In this document: positions 9,052 to 17,953 of the stretch, piece by piece
How positions within the stretch are numbered: the first letter of the stretch is position 1
Layout of the letters: each line of letters opens with the position of its first letter
NCBI GenBank assembly: GCA_016790075.1
Contig: JAEUPP010000028.1
Coordinates: forward strand, 1-36,053
DNA from: Rhodanobacteraceae bacterium
GTDB taxonomy: Bacteria > Pseudomonadota > Gammaproteobacteria > Xanthomonadales > Rhodanobacteraceae
Length of the DNA stretch: 36,053 bases
Direction of reading: 5' to 3'
Translations under genes and position numbers: made by a program
The notes under the pieces: model-generated
The model's input: the letters and a program-made list of their open reading frames with translations, nothing else
Told to the model about the DNA's origin: nothing
Database searches by the model: none

Positions 9052-10167
9052 TCAGGCCGTCACCTCGAATCCACCGAGTGAGTGTGGTAGGCCGTTGACC
9101 AGGACTTCAACGCGATGCCATCCGGCGTAGTGGCGGCGGGTTGTCATGGTGGCAAGGGATACAGTTGCGCTGAACCTGGCCTTTTCGCCCGGTTGCACGG
9201 TGAGGGCGCGCAGCTTGAATACCTTGGCACGTGTTCCGCCATTGGCCTTCACGAAGTGCACCGCATAGTCAATCAGCAAGTGCTGTGCGGCCTGCGCCGC
9301 GCTCTGCACTTCAAATGCCAGCTGTACGGCTCCACCTAAGGAAACCTGCTCTGGCCTGATGTGAACGTGCTTCACGTTCACGCGAGGCTGCTCGGCGCCG
9401 CCGAGAAGGTGGATCGCTTCCTGATTGCCGGCTTTCACGAGATAACGCAGGGCATGGCGGATTACCCATGTACGCCCCGCTGGTGCATCCTGCGCCCAGC
9501 GGCGACAGGTTTCGACGGCAAGTGCCGGATGGTCCTTGGCGATGTCGTTGAGATTGTTGGCGACAGAACGCTGCACATAACGCTCGGGGTCGTCTTTCAG
9601 CAGTTCCAGCACGGCCAGCACCGGGCGCGGGTCTTGCTGATAGGCGCGCAGCCGTGGTGCCCATGGCAGGCGAGGGCGTAAGCCTTCCGATGCGAGGCGG
9701 CGCAGATGGGTGTTGTCGTCCTGTGCCCAGGCCAGCATCTGGGCATAGGTTCGCTCCGGATACCGTTGCAGAAAGGCGCGGATGCTGAACTCCGCGGTGA
9801 AACGCTTGGTCAGTTCCGCCTGCGTCCGTATCGCGGCCTCGTAGTCGTCAATTCCGTATTTTTGAACAAATGCAACATGTGGCATGTAACGCAGCGGCGT
9901 AAGGCCGTTTTCGCCGGTCGCGGGTATCTCCTGGCCAAGCGCAGCCTCGATGACGGCTGCTGCGCGGGCGAAGGGCTGTGGCAGAAATTCCTGCAGCGCC
10001 TCGGCAATCAGCGCCGTGCGCCCGGTCAGTTCGAGCTGATCAAGGCCGTCCAGGGAACGCGCGACGAAGGCGGCGGCGTCAAAAGGTGGATGGGCGCGCT
10101 GCAATTCGGCCGCAATCTCGCGCAGCAGCGAACGATTGAACAGATCCTTGATCGCCGCAGCACTCAT
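9052..10167 (-). CDS. alkC: AlkC-like DNA alkylation-repair glycosylase
   Basis: A protein of 371 residues made of helical HEAT-like repeats (about 1-260) followed by a beta-rich domain (about 270-371). The repeat part includes LRRLASEGLRPRLPWAPRL, YVQRSVANNLNDIAKDHP and WVIRHALRYLVKAG, typical of the AlkC/AlkD superfamily, which removes bulky or cationic alkylated bases without base flipping. The C-terminal piece (HIRPEQVSLGGAVQLAFEV to the end) resembles the immunoglobulin-like domain described in many AlkC proteins. The start at 10167 is chosen because a GGGGGAA ribosome site lies just upstream, although the frame is open beyond it. It is divergent from a WYL regulator across 196 bp, suggesting a controlled repair unit. 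Confidence 0.82.
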   Translation of the reverse strand: MSAAAIKDLFNRSLLREIAAELQRAHPPFDAAAFVARSLDGLDQLELTGRTALIAEALQEFLPQPFARAAAVIEAALGQEIPATGENGLTPLRYMPHVAFVQKYGIDDYEAAIRTQAELTKRFTAEFSIRAFLQRYPERTYAQMLAWAQDDNTHLRRLASEGLRPRLPWAPRLRAYQQDPRPVLAVLELLKDDPERYVQRSVANNLNDIAKDHPALAVETCRRWAQDAPAGRTWVIRHALRYLVKAGNQEAIHLLGGAEQPRVNVKHVHIRPEQVSLGGAVQLAFEVQSAAQAAQHLLIDYAVHFVKANGGTRAKVFKLRALTVQPGEKARFSATVSLATMTTRRHYAGWHRVEVLVNGLPHSLGGFEVTA

Positions 10168-10333
10168 GCCTGTTCCCCCGCGGCATGACAGTGGATAAAC
10201 CTGCAGCCAAGGCACTGGCGCAGCCGCGCACTGATAGCGCAAAGGGTTTCCGGCTTGATGCGGAGAACCGCTCCAGTCGTCGCGGCCATGGAATCTCCGG
10301 AACAATGCTTGAGGAGACGCCAGCTTATTTCTG

Positions 10334-10356
10334 AATATGCCGTTTGATGGCATATT
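10334..10356. promoter_or_regulatory. Inverted repeat, candidate operator of the alkC/WYL pair
   Basis: AATATGCC and GGCATATT form a perfect inverted repeat of 8-bp arms separated by 7 bp. A third half-like GGCAT follows at 10361-10365, where the regulator start codon begins. The site lies just in front of the WYL-regulator gene, between it and the divergent alkC-like gene, a typical autoregulatory position. No matched -10/-35 was identified with confidence. The function is inferred from position and symmetry only. Confidence 0.5.
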
Positions 10357-10363
10357 TAATGGC

Positions 10364-11095
10364 ATGGGAAAACGCGCCGACACGTCCCGGCTTGACCGGT
10401 TGGAGCAACTGCAAGGGTTGCTGAAATCGCGTGAGCATGCGACGGCGGCGGGACTGGCGGCAGAAATGGGCGTGAGCCTGCGGACGCTCAATCGCGATCT
10501 GGACGTGCTGCGTGAGCGGGGTGTGCCGATTGAATCCGACCGGGGGCGCGGCGGCGGCTTGCGGTTGCAACAGGCATGGACGCTGGGCCGGGTGCATCTG
10601 AGCGCCGAGGAAGCCATAGACTTGCTGTTGAGCATCGCCATAGCCGAGCGTATGAATTCGCCGCTGTTGCTGCAGCAACTGGCGCCCATCAAGCGCAAGA
10701 TCGTGGGGGCGTTCAGCGAAGGCTATCAAGGCAAGATTCGCGCGCTGCGCAAGCGCATTCTGGTCGGAGAGCCCGCATCAGCAGCGGTCTTGGCATCGTT
10801 CTCTCAGCCGACACGGGCCCTGCCCAGCATTGCGCAGGCGTTCTTCAACATGCGCTGTATCGCGATCACGTACGCTGATCAAAACGGTGTTGTCACCGAA
10901 AGGGAAATTGAACCGCACTTTCTTTATCTGAATGTGCCGGTCTGGTATCTGCTCGTTTGGGACAAGCTGCGCGGGGCAGTGCGCTATTTCCGGGTCGACC
11001 GCATCAGGGCCGCTACTCCGACAAACAGCGCTTTCCGCCTGGCCGACCCCAAACCATTTCTGGCGCAGGCAGAGCAGGGCATCACCGCGCTTTAG
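10364..11095 (+). CDS. YafY-type HTH/WYL-domain transcriptional regulator
   Basis: A regulator of 243 residues. The N-terminal winged helix (about 5-60) reads SRLDRLEQLQGLLKSREHAT, then LAAEMGVSLRTLNRDLDVLRERGVPIESDRGRGGGLRL, the standard HTH_11 form of YafY/DeoR-like regulators. The C-terminal WYL domain includes REIEPHFLYLNVPVWYLLVWDKLRGAVRYFRVDRI; here the namesake tripeptide reads WYL. WYL domains sense nucleic acid or nucleotide ligands in several systems, which fits a neighbouring DNA-repair gene. The ATG at 10364 is preferred to the in-frame ATG at 10337, which lies inside the palindrome and adds an unusual N terminus. Confidence 0.85.
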   Translation: MGKRADTSRLDRLEQLQGLLKSREHATAAGLAAEMGVSLRTLNRDLDVLRERGVPIESDRGRGGGLRLQQAWTLGRVHLSAEEAIDLLLSIAIAERMNSPLLLQQLAPIKRKIVGAFSEGYQGKIRALRKRILVGEPASAAVLASFSQPTRALPSIAQAFFNMRCIAITYADQNGVVTEREIEPHFLYLNVPVWYLLVWDKLRGAVRYFRVDRIRAATPTNSAFRLADPKPFLAQAEQGITAL

Positions 11096-11110
11096 CCGGG
11101 CTTTTTGGCA

Positions 11111-11142
11111 CAGGCAGCAAGATGGGAATACCTTGCTGCCTG
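11111..11142. terminator. Hairpin between convergent genes
   Basis: CAGGCAGCAAG (11111-11121) and CTTGCTGCCTG (11132-11142) form a perfect 11-bp stem with a 10-nt loop. It lies 15 bp after the WYL-regulator stop and 50 bp beyond the DUF349 stop on the other strand. On the plus strand no T-tract follows; CTTTTTGG precedes the stem and gives an A-run for the minus transcript. Transcription end signal is inferred from position; it is not a textbook intrinsic terminator. Confidence 0.4.
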
Positions 11143-11192
11143 CAATTCCGGCTGCAACGGGGCAGCGTCATGGGCCATGGCGGCGAATGCTT

Positions 11193-13877
11193 CTAGTCCA
11201 GCTGGGCCAGCACAGCCTCGCAGGCACGGCGGAAGCGAGTCTGCAATGCGGTTGCGGCAGCGCCAGGCAAGGCACCGAGTGTGATCCAGCGCTGCAGCAA
11301 GGCGCTGAACTCATCGCGCATGCTGGCTGCCGCACCTGAGCCACTCATGCGCTGCGACAGGCGCACGACCTGCAGATCCATACGATAGGCCTTGTCCTCG
11401 GCCGGTGTTTCGATACTGCCCAGAAATTCCAGGGTGACCAGTACCTCGCGGCGCGCCTCGTTGCTGCCCTCGTCGCCGGCTGCGGCTCCGCTGACGGCTG
11501 TGTCGAAGCGCTGCTGCAGGAGCGTCGCAAGCGAACCGGTGTCGTTGCTGGCGTCGCCCCATTCCGCAAGCGCAGCGGTGGCCTCTCGCTGGCCAAGTTC
11601 CACCGCTTCGCAAAGTGCCAGGCGCGTCAGTGCCTGATCCAGTGCGGCGTTGCGGCGACGGCGCAGGGCTGCTGCGCGACTGGCATCCAGCGCTTCGAGC
11701 TGCTGTTGCCAGCGGCGCGGCAATTCGCGGTCACGCAGATCAAGTGCAGCCCAGTGCTGCTCAAGTTCACGCCGCAGGGCCGGTTGTGTGTCGATCGGGG
11801 TTTCGGCGAGCTGCGCGAGTTGCGCGAGCAACGCTTCGGCCCGTGCCCGTGCAGCCGTTTCCGCGTCCTCGCGTTCACGCCGCGCCGTATCGAGCCGGGC
11901 GAATACCGCGTCGCAATGACTGCGGAACAGCTTCCATTGGGCTTCGTCGCTACGGCGGCGGCCATTGCCGACCGCCTTCCAGCGCGTCTGCAGATCACGC
12001 ACTTCGCGTGCGGCCGCTGCGGCATCCGTACTCGCTGCCAGCTGTTCGGCTTCCGCAATGAGCTTGCGCTTGGCGGCTTCGACGCTGGCGGCTTGTTCAT
12101 CGAGCTGTGCATCGATACGCGCGAGCAGGTTCTTGAAGCGCTGCGCCAGCGCCTTGCGCGCGCGCGGATCGACGCCGTCCAGCGCACGCAGCGCGTCGGC
12201 GAGTTCGCGGCGCCGTTTCGTCAGCTGCGTGGTTTCCAGGGCGCTCACATCGTCGGCTTCGCTGGCGTTGAGCAGCGCTTCGATTGCTTCCTGGTTCGAC
12301 TTGCGCAGTTCATCGCGTTTGTTGAAATAGCCTTGGGCGGGCTTGAGTGCCTGGGCGCACAGCGCCTGGAAGCGGCGGCTCAGCCCGTGGCTGCTGCGTG
12401 CGTCCTGCTCGCCGTCGAGGGCGTCGAGCTGCTGCCATTCGGTACGTGCTTCGCGTACGCGTGTGGCGACAGCATCGGGGTGCAGGCCCTGTGCCGGCAA
12501 GGCTTCTATCACTTCGCACAGCTGCTTGCGCCGTTCGTTGCTGGACCAGCGCTGCCAGCGCTTGAGTTCGGCCAGGCGCGCCTGGGCATTGAGCAGACGC
12601 TTGTCGTGCCGGGCGAGCGCGGGCAGCCCTTCGAGCAGATTCCCAATGCGTGCATGGGTCGCGAGGGCATGGCCGAGGTCGCCGGCTTCGAGTTGCTGTT
12701 CGAGTTCAATCACCAGGTTGTCGAGATCGCGGCGTAAAGCCTGGTGCTGCTCCCGCTGCTTGTCCTTGTCCGCCTGCGCCCGCTCCAGAGCAGCGTCGAA
12801 GCGCGCCTGCGCGGCGAGTTCTTCCAGGGCGGCCTCGCGACGTGTGTCTGTCTCCTGCGGCGCAGCGGCCGCCGCCGCAACTTCGCGCGCCTGCACGGCA
12901 TGTTGGGCGAGGCGTTGGGTCAACTGGACCAGCAGGTCTTCCACGCGCCCGCGTTCGGGCAGCTCGTGGCGGCTTTGCGCTATGGCCTCGGCGGCTTCGC
13001 GGGCCAGTGTTTCCAGTGTGGCCGTATCGGAACTCGTGGAACCCAGGGCGAGGTCGATGCGCCCGCGCAAGGCGCGCAGTGCACTACGTTCTGCGGCGGC
13101 TTCTTCCGTATCGGAACGCAGAAACGCGCGCGTGGACTCGAAACGCTCGCTGTATTGGCGCGGTGCTTTGCCGCCGAGCACGTCCCAGGCCTCGCCGACG
13201 GCAGCCAGCTCTTCGGCGCGTTCGCTGCGTGGCCGTGACAGCAGCGCGTCGATGCGTTCGCAGAGCTGGCGCGCGCGTTGTTCAATGACGCTCATGTCGC
13301 CGGCTGCGATGCGCGCGGCTTCGGCACGATCCCGGGCAAGGCGGCTGACGATCTTGTCCGTCTTGCGCGTGCGCTCGGCGACACGCGCGAGAGCGTCGGC
13401 GTCGGTGATGCGTGACAGCGCGACTAGGCGCAGTTTCGGATCGGCGTCCGAGGTCGCGATATCGATAAGCAGGCCAGGCCGGGTCGCACGTTCAAGCGCC
13501 GCACTGCGCAGCGCGGGATCAAGACCCTGTGTGGCGACGCGTTCGATTTCCTCGCCCGACAGCGTGTCGAGTTCGGCGATACGGCGTTCCAGCGGCGGCA
13601 GGCCGCTGCTGTTGCCTGTCAGCATGGCGACATAGGCAGCCCGCGCGGTTTCGCGGATGGTGCGGTCGGGATCGGCGGTAGACCGCTCACGCCAGGCTTC
13701 GTAGTGATTCAATCGGCGCAGGGCGGCCAGGCGCACGCTCGCATCGGCGTCGTTGCGCGCAATGCTCGGCAGGGAGGCGACGAGTTCGGCGTCATTGAGT
13801 TCGGCAACCGCACCGCGCCGCGTCGCGACGTCTTTGCTTTGCCAACGGGGTTTGAACAGAAAACGGGCAAGTTTCAT
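11193..13877 (-). CDS. DUF349 domain protein with N-terminal HEAT-like repeats
   Basis: A large, soluble, mostly helical protein of 894 residues, very rich in Ala, Arg, Glu and Leu. The first 180 residues are HEAT-like (RRGAVAELNDAELVASL, VRLAALRRLNHYE, LRLVALSRITDADAL). The middle and C-terminal parts hold coiled coils and at least two DUF349-like units, about 465-530 and 600-665, the latter with LQTRWKAVGNGRRRSDEAQWKLFRSHCD. Proteins of this type are common in Xanthomonadales and their biochemical role is unknown. The gene is last in the minus-strand cluster, 124 bp after traB-like, so it may be cotranscribed or have its own promoter. No frameshift was seen. Confidence 0.8.
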   Translation of the reverse strand: MKLARFLFKPRWQSKDVATRRGAVAELNDAELVASLPSIARNDADASVRLAALRRLNHYEAWRERSTADPDRTIRETARAAYVAMLTGNSSGLPPLERRIAELDTLSGEEIERVATQGLDPALRSAALERATRPGLLIDIATSDADPKLRLVALSRITDADALARVAERTRKTDKIVSRLARDRAEAARIAAGDMSVIEQRARQLCERIDALLSRPRSERAEELAAVGEAWDVLGGKAPRQYSERFESTRAFLRSDTEEAAAERSALRALRGRIDLALGSTSSDTATLETLAREAAEAIAQSRHELPERGRVEDLLVQLTQRLAQHAVQAREVAAAAAAPQETDTRREAALEELAAQARFDAALERAQADKDKQREQHQALRRDLDNLVIELEQQLEAGDLGHALATHARIGNLLEGLPALARHDKRLLNAQARLAELKRWQRWSSNERRKQLCEVIEALPAQGLHPDAVATRVREARTEWQQLDALDGEQDARSSHGLSRRFQALCAQALKPAQGYFNKRDELRKSNQEAIEALLNASEADDVSALETTQLTKRRRELADALRALDGVDPRARKALAQRFKNLLARIDAQLDEQAASVEAAKRKLIAEAEQLAASTDAAAAAREVRDLQTRWKAVGNGRRRSDEAQWKLFRSHCDAVFARLDTARREREDAETAARARAEALLAQLAQLAETPIDTQPALRRELEQHWAALDLRDRELPRRWQQQLEALDASRAAALRRRRNAALDQALTRLALCEAVELGQREATAALAEWGDASNDTGSLATLLQQRFDTAVSGAAAGDEGSNEARREVLVTLEFLGSIETPAEDKAYRMDLQVVRLSQRMSGSGAAASMRDEFSALLQRWITLGALPGAAATALQTRFRRACEAVLAQLD

Positions 13878-14001
13878 TGCGCAGCAGACCTCTGAAGTCG
13901 TGTCGCGATTGCCGATGTGATCGGCCCGGATCGCTGTTCCGGTTCGTTGCCGAGTGGGTAGCGCCTGTGGCTGCAGTCGGCGCCGGGGCGGGCGCGTGGC
14001 A

Positions 14002-15234
14002 TCAGGTCAGGCTCTTGAGAATATGAAATCCCGCAAGCCATACCCCAATCATGCCGCCGAAATTCGTCAGCAGGAAAACGAGCAGGGTGCGCGAAATTCG
14101 ATTTTTCCACCAGCCTGTCCAATGGCTGACGTCATGGCGCAGGCTGTCGAAATCGGCCACGCGGGGTTTGCGCAGCCAGATCTCGACGCCGGCGCTGGCC
14201 ACGCCCGGCGGGATCCCGGGCCGGAATGGCTTGAGTGGTGCGACGACGGCGGCGGCGAGCACAGACAGGGGATGGCCGCCGCCCAGCAGTGCACCGAGTC
14301 CGGCGAGCCCGCCGGTGAGCAGTATCCAGTGCAACAGTGCGCCGGCGCCGAGGCTGGCGTCGCGCCGGAACAGCAGCACGACCGCAAGCGCAATCGCAGT
14401 GAACAGGATCAGCGCAAGCCATTTCGGCCAGCGTGCACCCGGTGGTACGGTGTCCAGGGTCGCGCGCAGGGGCACTGGCGGTGCCTTTTGCTCGCGCAGC
14501 TCGCGTTCAAGGCCGGCCAGATGGCCTGCGCCGACCACGGCGAGTACACGTCGTGCCGGCGTCTTGATCTGTTCTTCCCGCAGACGTGCCGCCATGTAGC
14601 TGTCGCGTTCGGCGATTAGGCTGCGATAAAGCGGCTCGGACTCTTTCGCGAACTCCGAGAACGCGCTTTCCAGCATGTCGCCGCGCTTGAGTTTTTCTAT
14701 ATCCTGCTCACCGATTTCCTCGCTCGATATCACGCTGGCGCCGAGGCCGCTGAGTATGCCCATGCGGTCCCAGAAACCGACGCTGCGGTAGGCGCGCTTG
14801 AGCGTGACGCCGATGTCGCGGTCGATGAGCCAGACCGGAATCGAGCGCTCTTCCGCTGCTTCAAACGCGGCCTTGAGCTCGGCGCCGGCCTCGATGCCGT
14901 ATTGCTCGGCGAGGCGGCGCTGATAGGCCGACAGGGCGAGATTGGCCGCTACCAGCCCGGCCTTGCCCTGTCGGATAACCTGGAACAGGTCCATTTTGCG
15001 CAAAAGTTCTGGATCGCGCATCGACGCGTGGCGGTTCGAGTCGAGCTCGACTGCGACCGCGTCGAAAGGCTCGCGCTCGATCAATGCACGTACTGCGGCC
15101 ACGCTGGCACGGGAAACATGCGCAGTGCCGAGCAGCACGAACTCGGTTTCGTTGAGCGTGACGTGGCGTATCGGCTGATCCTGCAAAGGATCGGGTGGCC
15201 CGAATTCTTCCGGGCGAGGGTCTTCAGTGGTCAT
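14002..15234 (-). CDS. TraB/PrgY-family membrane protein
   Basis: A protein of 410 residues of the TraB/PrgY (pheromone-shutdown-like) family. The N-terminal two thirds are soluble and carry VLLGTAHVSRASV, AVAVELDSNRHASM and WLIDRDIGVTLKRA, the conserved motifs of the family, which is distantly related to the Tiki/EreA-like putative metalloproteases. The C-terminal third has several membrane helices (about 270-290, 298-320, 325-345 and near the end). The start lies 9 bp beyond the aguB stop, so it is probably cotranscribed with the agmatine genes, although no clear ribosome site is visible. The role in bacteria is unknown. Confidence 0.85.
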   Translation of the reverse strand: MTTEDPRPEEFGPPDPLQDQPIRHVTLNETEFVLLGTAHVSRASVAAVRALIEREPFDAVAVELDSNRHASMRDPELLRKMDLFQVIRQGKAGLVAANLALSAYQRRLAEQYGIEAGAELKAAFEAAEERSIPVWLIDRDIGVTLKRAYRSVGFWDRMGILSGLGASVISSEEIGEQDIEKLKRGDMLESAFSEFAKESEPLYRSLIAERDSYMAARLREEQIKTPARRVLAVVGAGHLAGLERELREQKAPPVPLRATLDTVPPGARWPKWLALILFTAIALAVVLLFRRDASLGAGALLHWILLTGGLAGLGALLGGGHPLSVLAAAVVAPLKPFRPGIPPGVASAGVEIWLRKPRVADFDSLRHDVSHWTGWWKNRISRTLLVFLLTNFGGMIGVWLAGFHILKSLT

Positions 15235-15243
15235 GGGGAGGGA

Positions 15244-16131
15244 TCAGTCGCGGAAGCGGCGCAGGAGGTCGTCGTAGGCATCGATACGCCGATCGCGCAG
15301 GAAGGGCCAGATGCGGCGCACGTGTTCGCTGCGTGCGCAATCGATATCGACGACCAGCAGCTCGCGTGCCTCGCTGCTGGCCTGGGCCAGGAATTCGCCC
15401 TGCGGGCCAGCGACGAAGCTCGTGCCCCAGAATTGCAGGCCGCCGCTGCCGCCGGGGGCGGCTTCAAACCCGGTACGGTTGCAGGCGAGCAGCGGAATGC
15501 CGTTCGCGACCGCATGGCCGCGTTGCACGGTGATCCAGGCTTCCCGTTGCCGCTGCTTTTCCGCGTCCTCGTCCTGCGGATCCCAGCCTATGGCTGTCGG
15601 ATAGAGCAGCAGTTCCGCACCGGCCAGCGCCATGAGGCGCGCGGCCTCGGGATACCACTGGTCCCAGCAGACCAGTACGCCGAGCTTGCCGACCGAGGTC
15701 GATATGGGTTCAAAACCGAGATCACCCGGCGTGAAATAGAACTTTTCGTAAAACGCGGGATCGTCGGGAATGTGCATTTTCCGATAACGTCCGGCGATGG
15801 CGCGCGAACGATCGAAGACAACCGCCGTATTGTGATAGAGCCCGGCTGCGCGGCGTTCAAATAGTGAAGCGACGACGACCAGGTTCAGCTCTTCGGCCAG
15901 GGCGCCCAGGTGTTCCGTGCTTGGGCCTGGAATCGCTTCGGCGCGGTCGAACTCGGCCACGTTTTCGTGCTGGCAGAAGTAGGCGCCGTTGTGCAGCTCC
16001 TGCAGTAGCACAAGCTGGGCTCCGGCGGCAGCGGCCTGGCGCAAACCCGTTTCAATGGCGTCGAGATTGGCGGCGACACTGCCGTGATCGGTTTCCTGCA
16101 GCAGCGCAACGCGCAGGCTTGGCGATTTCAT
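15244..16131 (-). CDS. aguB: N-carbamoylputrescine amidase
   Basis: A nitrilase-superfamily enzyme of 295 residues that hydrolyses N-carbamoylputrescine to putrescine, CO2 and ammonia. The catalytic triad is visible: E45 in VLLQELHNGAY, K118 in RYRKMHIPDD, and C155 in GVLVCWDQWYPEAAR. AYFCQHE, IPGPSTE and YPTAIGWDPQD are typical of AguB. The frame continues upstream, but the start at 16131 overlaps the aguA stop in an ATGA junction and matches the family start. Together with aguA it completes the agmatine route to putrescine. Confidence 0.95.
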   Translation of the reverse strand: MKSPSLRVALLQETDHGSVAANLDAIETGLRQAAAAGAQLVLLQELHNGAYFCQHENVAEFDRAEAIPGPSTEHLGALAEELNLVVVASLFERRAAGLYHNTAVVFDRSRAIAGRYRKMHIPDDPAFYEKFYFTPGDLGFEPISTSVGKLGVLVCWDQWYPEAARLMALAGAELLLYPTAIGWDPQDEDAEKQRQREAWITVQRGHAVANGIPLLACNRTGFEAAPGGSGGLQFWGTSFVAGPQGEFLAQASSEARELLVVDIDCARSEHVRRIWPFLRDRRIDAYDDLLRRFRD

Positions 16132-17168
16132 GCAAGAACTCCTTTGGGCAACTGCATCGTCACGCAGTGCAGGCTGCCGTTCTGCCAGATAAGGGGACGG
16201 CAGGGAATCTGCTCGATGCGGCGGCCGGGATGTGCTGCGGCAATGACCCGCGCAGCCTCGCCGTCGGCTGCGTCGCCATAGGCGGGAATCAGCACGGCGC
16301 CGTTGACGATGAGGTAATTCGCGTACGAAGCGGCGAGGCGGCGCTCGCCGTCGCGTATCGGTCGTGCCCAGGGCAGTGCATGCAGGCGATAAGGTTGACC
16401 ATCTACCGTCCGTAATGCGGCGAGCTCTTCGGCCATCGCGTTGAGTTCGGCGTAGTGGTGGTCGTCCGGATCGTCGCAGTCCTGATACACGATGGCCTGG
16501 TCCGGAGCGAAGCGCGCCAGTGTGTCGATATGCGCGTCCGTGTCGTCGCCTTCGAGGTAGCCGTGATCCAGCCACAGGATGCGCTGGGCTTCGAGGCTGC
16601 TGCGCAGCATGGTCTCGATCTGTTCGCGGCTCAGCTGCGGATGGCGCTGGTGCAGGCACTGCCAGGTAGTCAGGATGGTGCCGGCGCCATCGGATTCTAT
16701 GCCGCCGCCTTCCAGCGCCCAGTCTATGCGTCGGTGGGCGGCCGGCGCGAACACCTTGCGTGCAATGAGGCCACGCACGAGCTCGTCGTCGCGGCTGGCG
16801 GCGAACTTGCCACCCCAGCCGGTGAAGCGGAAATCGGTGAGCTGGAAATGCTTACCATCGCTGAGCGTGATCGGCCCGGAATCGCGCAGCCAGGTATCGT
16901 CATAGGCAATCTCGACGAAACGCAGCCGCGCCGGGTTCGCGCCGGCTGCCTGCAACAGCGCCTCGGCGTGTGAACGCAAAGCCGCGTCGGCGACGCAAAT
17001 GATGGCTTCCTGGTAGCGCGTGATCGCGCTGATCAGCGCGGTATAGGTAGTCTCGACCTCAGCCAGACGCTCAGCCCAGTCGGTGTCGGCGTGAGGCCAG
17101 GCCAGCAGTACGGCGGACTGCGCTTCCCATTCGGCGGGCAGGCGCAATGCGGATGTGGACGTCACCAA
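16128..17168 (-). CDS. aguA: Agmatine deiminase
   Basis: A protein of 346 residues of the peptidylarginine-deiminase-like family that converts agmatine to N-carbamoylputrescine. Conserved parts are MVTSTSALRLPAEWEAQSAVLLAWPH, DDTWLRDSGPI, FRFTGWGGKF, ALEGGGIESDG, WLDHGYLEGDDTDAHID and the C-terminal NGSLHCVTMQLP with the nucleophile C335. The last motif is usually read GNIHCITQQ, so this copy varies slightly around the cysteine. It overlaps aguB by 4 bp, so the two are translationally coupled. The upstream region has a hairpin at 17263-17287 that separates it from the preceding small gene. Confidence 0.96.
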   Translation of the reverse strand: MVTSTSALRLPAEWEAQSAVLLAWPHADTDWAERLAEVETTYTALISAITRYQEAIICVADAALRSHAEALLQAAGANPARLRFVEIAYDDTWLRDSGPITLSDGKHFQLTDFRFTGWGGKFAASRDDELVRGLIARKVFAPAAHRRIDWALEGGGIESDGAGTILTTWQCLHQRHPQLSREQIETMLRSSLEAQRILWLDHGYLEGDDTDAHIDTLARFAPDQAIVYQDCDDPDDHHYAELNAMAEELAALRTVDGQPYRLHALPWARPIRDGERRLAASYANYLIVNGAVLIPAYGDAADGEAARVIAAAHPGRRIEQIPCRPLIWQNGSLHCVTMQLPKGVLA

Positions 17169-17262
17169 GGCATTCCTTCAGAACAGGGGATGCGCGGGCG
17201 ACCGAACGCAGGCTGAGCCGCGCCGCAGAATCGCGCAGCATAGCGGAGCGGGAGGCGCGGAC

Positions 17263-17287
17263 CAAGCCCTTGTACGACAAGGGCTTG
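17263..17287. terminator. Hairpin between the BamE-like gene and aguA
   Basis: CAAGCCCTTG and CAAGGGCTTG form a perfect 10-bp stem around a 5-nt loop. It lies 45 bp after the stop of the small exported-protein gene on the minus strand and about 95 bp before the aguA start. There is no T-tract. It could end transcription of the upstream gene or act in the aguA leader. Confidence 0.4.
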
Positions 17288-17331
17288 CAACGAAGCAGTG
17301 GCAGCGCGCGCAGGCGCGCCGCGGGCTGGCG

Positions 17332-17661
17332 TCAATGCGTCTTCTTGACGCCGAGTTCGTTCGCGTCGGCGCGCTTGACCACGGCATCGATCACGTGGCT
17401 GCGTTCGAAATAAACGATGAAATTGTCGTATTCCCAGCGATTGATGACCGGATGCTGCGGTCTGTTGCCACCGCGCGGATCGAGCTTGGCGACCGGAGCG
17501 CCGTAACGGCTCTCGACCTGCGCCATCGACATACCGCGTGTAGGCAGTGCCATGGTTGCTTCTTTCTGTGTGCGCTCCATCAGCAAGGTGTCGGCGGCGG
17601 CACTGGAGGTAATGGCGGCCAGGCCCAGAGCGGCGAGCAGCGCGGAAAGGCGAAATGTCAT
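17332..17661 (-). CDS. Small exported protein, SmpA/OmlA (BamE)-like
   Basis: A protein of 109 residues. The signal peptide is MTFRLSALLAALGLAAITSSAAA, with cleavage likely near residue 23 and no lipobox cysteine. The mature part reads MALPTRGMSMAQVESRYGAP, then NRWEYDNFIVYFERSHVIDAVV, which resembles the small alpha/beta fold of SmpA/OmlA and similar periplasmic proteins (M-S-x-x-x-V-x-x-x-x-G-x-P, then W-x-Y-x-x-x-x-V-x-F). The absence of a lipobox distinguishes it from true BamE. A close relative is expected in related genera. It is same-strand with aguA, separated by 163 bp. Confidence 0.7.
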   Translation of the reverse strand: MTFRLSALLAALGLAAITSSAAADTLLMERTQKEATMALPTRGMSMAQVESRYGAPVAKLDPRGGNRPQHPVINRWEYDNFIVYFERSHVIDAVVKRADANELGVKKTH

Positions 17662-17953
17662 GACGTTCTCCTCGGTCAGGGACCAGATGCGGCGACCCGC
17701 GTTTTAACAGAAGGTTGCGCGAACTTCCATGAACTGGCTTGCGCTTGGTTCAGGTCGCTGCGCGTCAACCTATCGGCATCGTCTGCGTTGGTCGTGGGCA
17801 GTGGGAGCAAAGTGCGCTGCCCCACAGAGCTATCGATCTGGTGCGAGTAGGGGGCGAGCATTTGTAAGACACCCTGCGTGGCTGGGTCGAGGGAGAGGAG
17901 TCCGGGTTGTGGGCCGGACATCCTTCGCTTTTCATCCGTAACGGAGAGTCGCC

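Noticed and set aside
11706-13635. Long open frames on the strand opposite the DUF349 gene
   Set aside because: They are mirror frames caused by high GC and alanine/arginine-rich codons; the DUF349 frame is complete and matches a known family.
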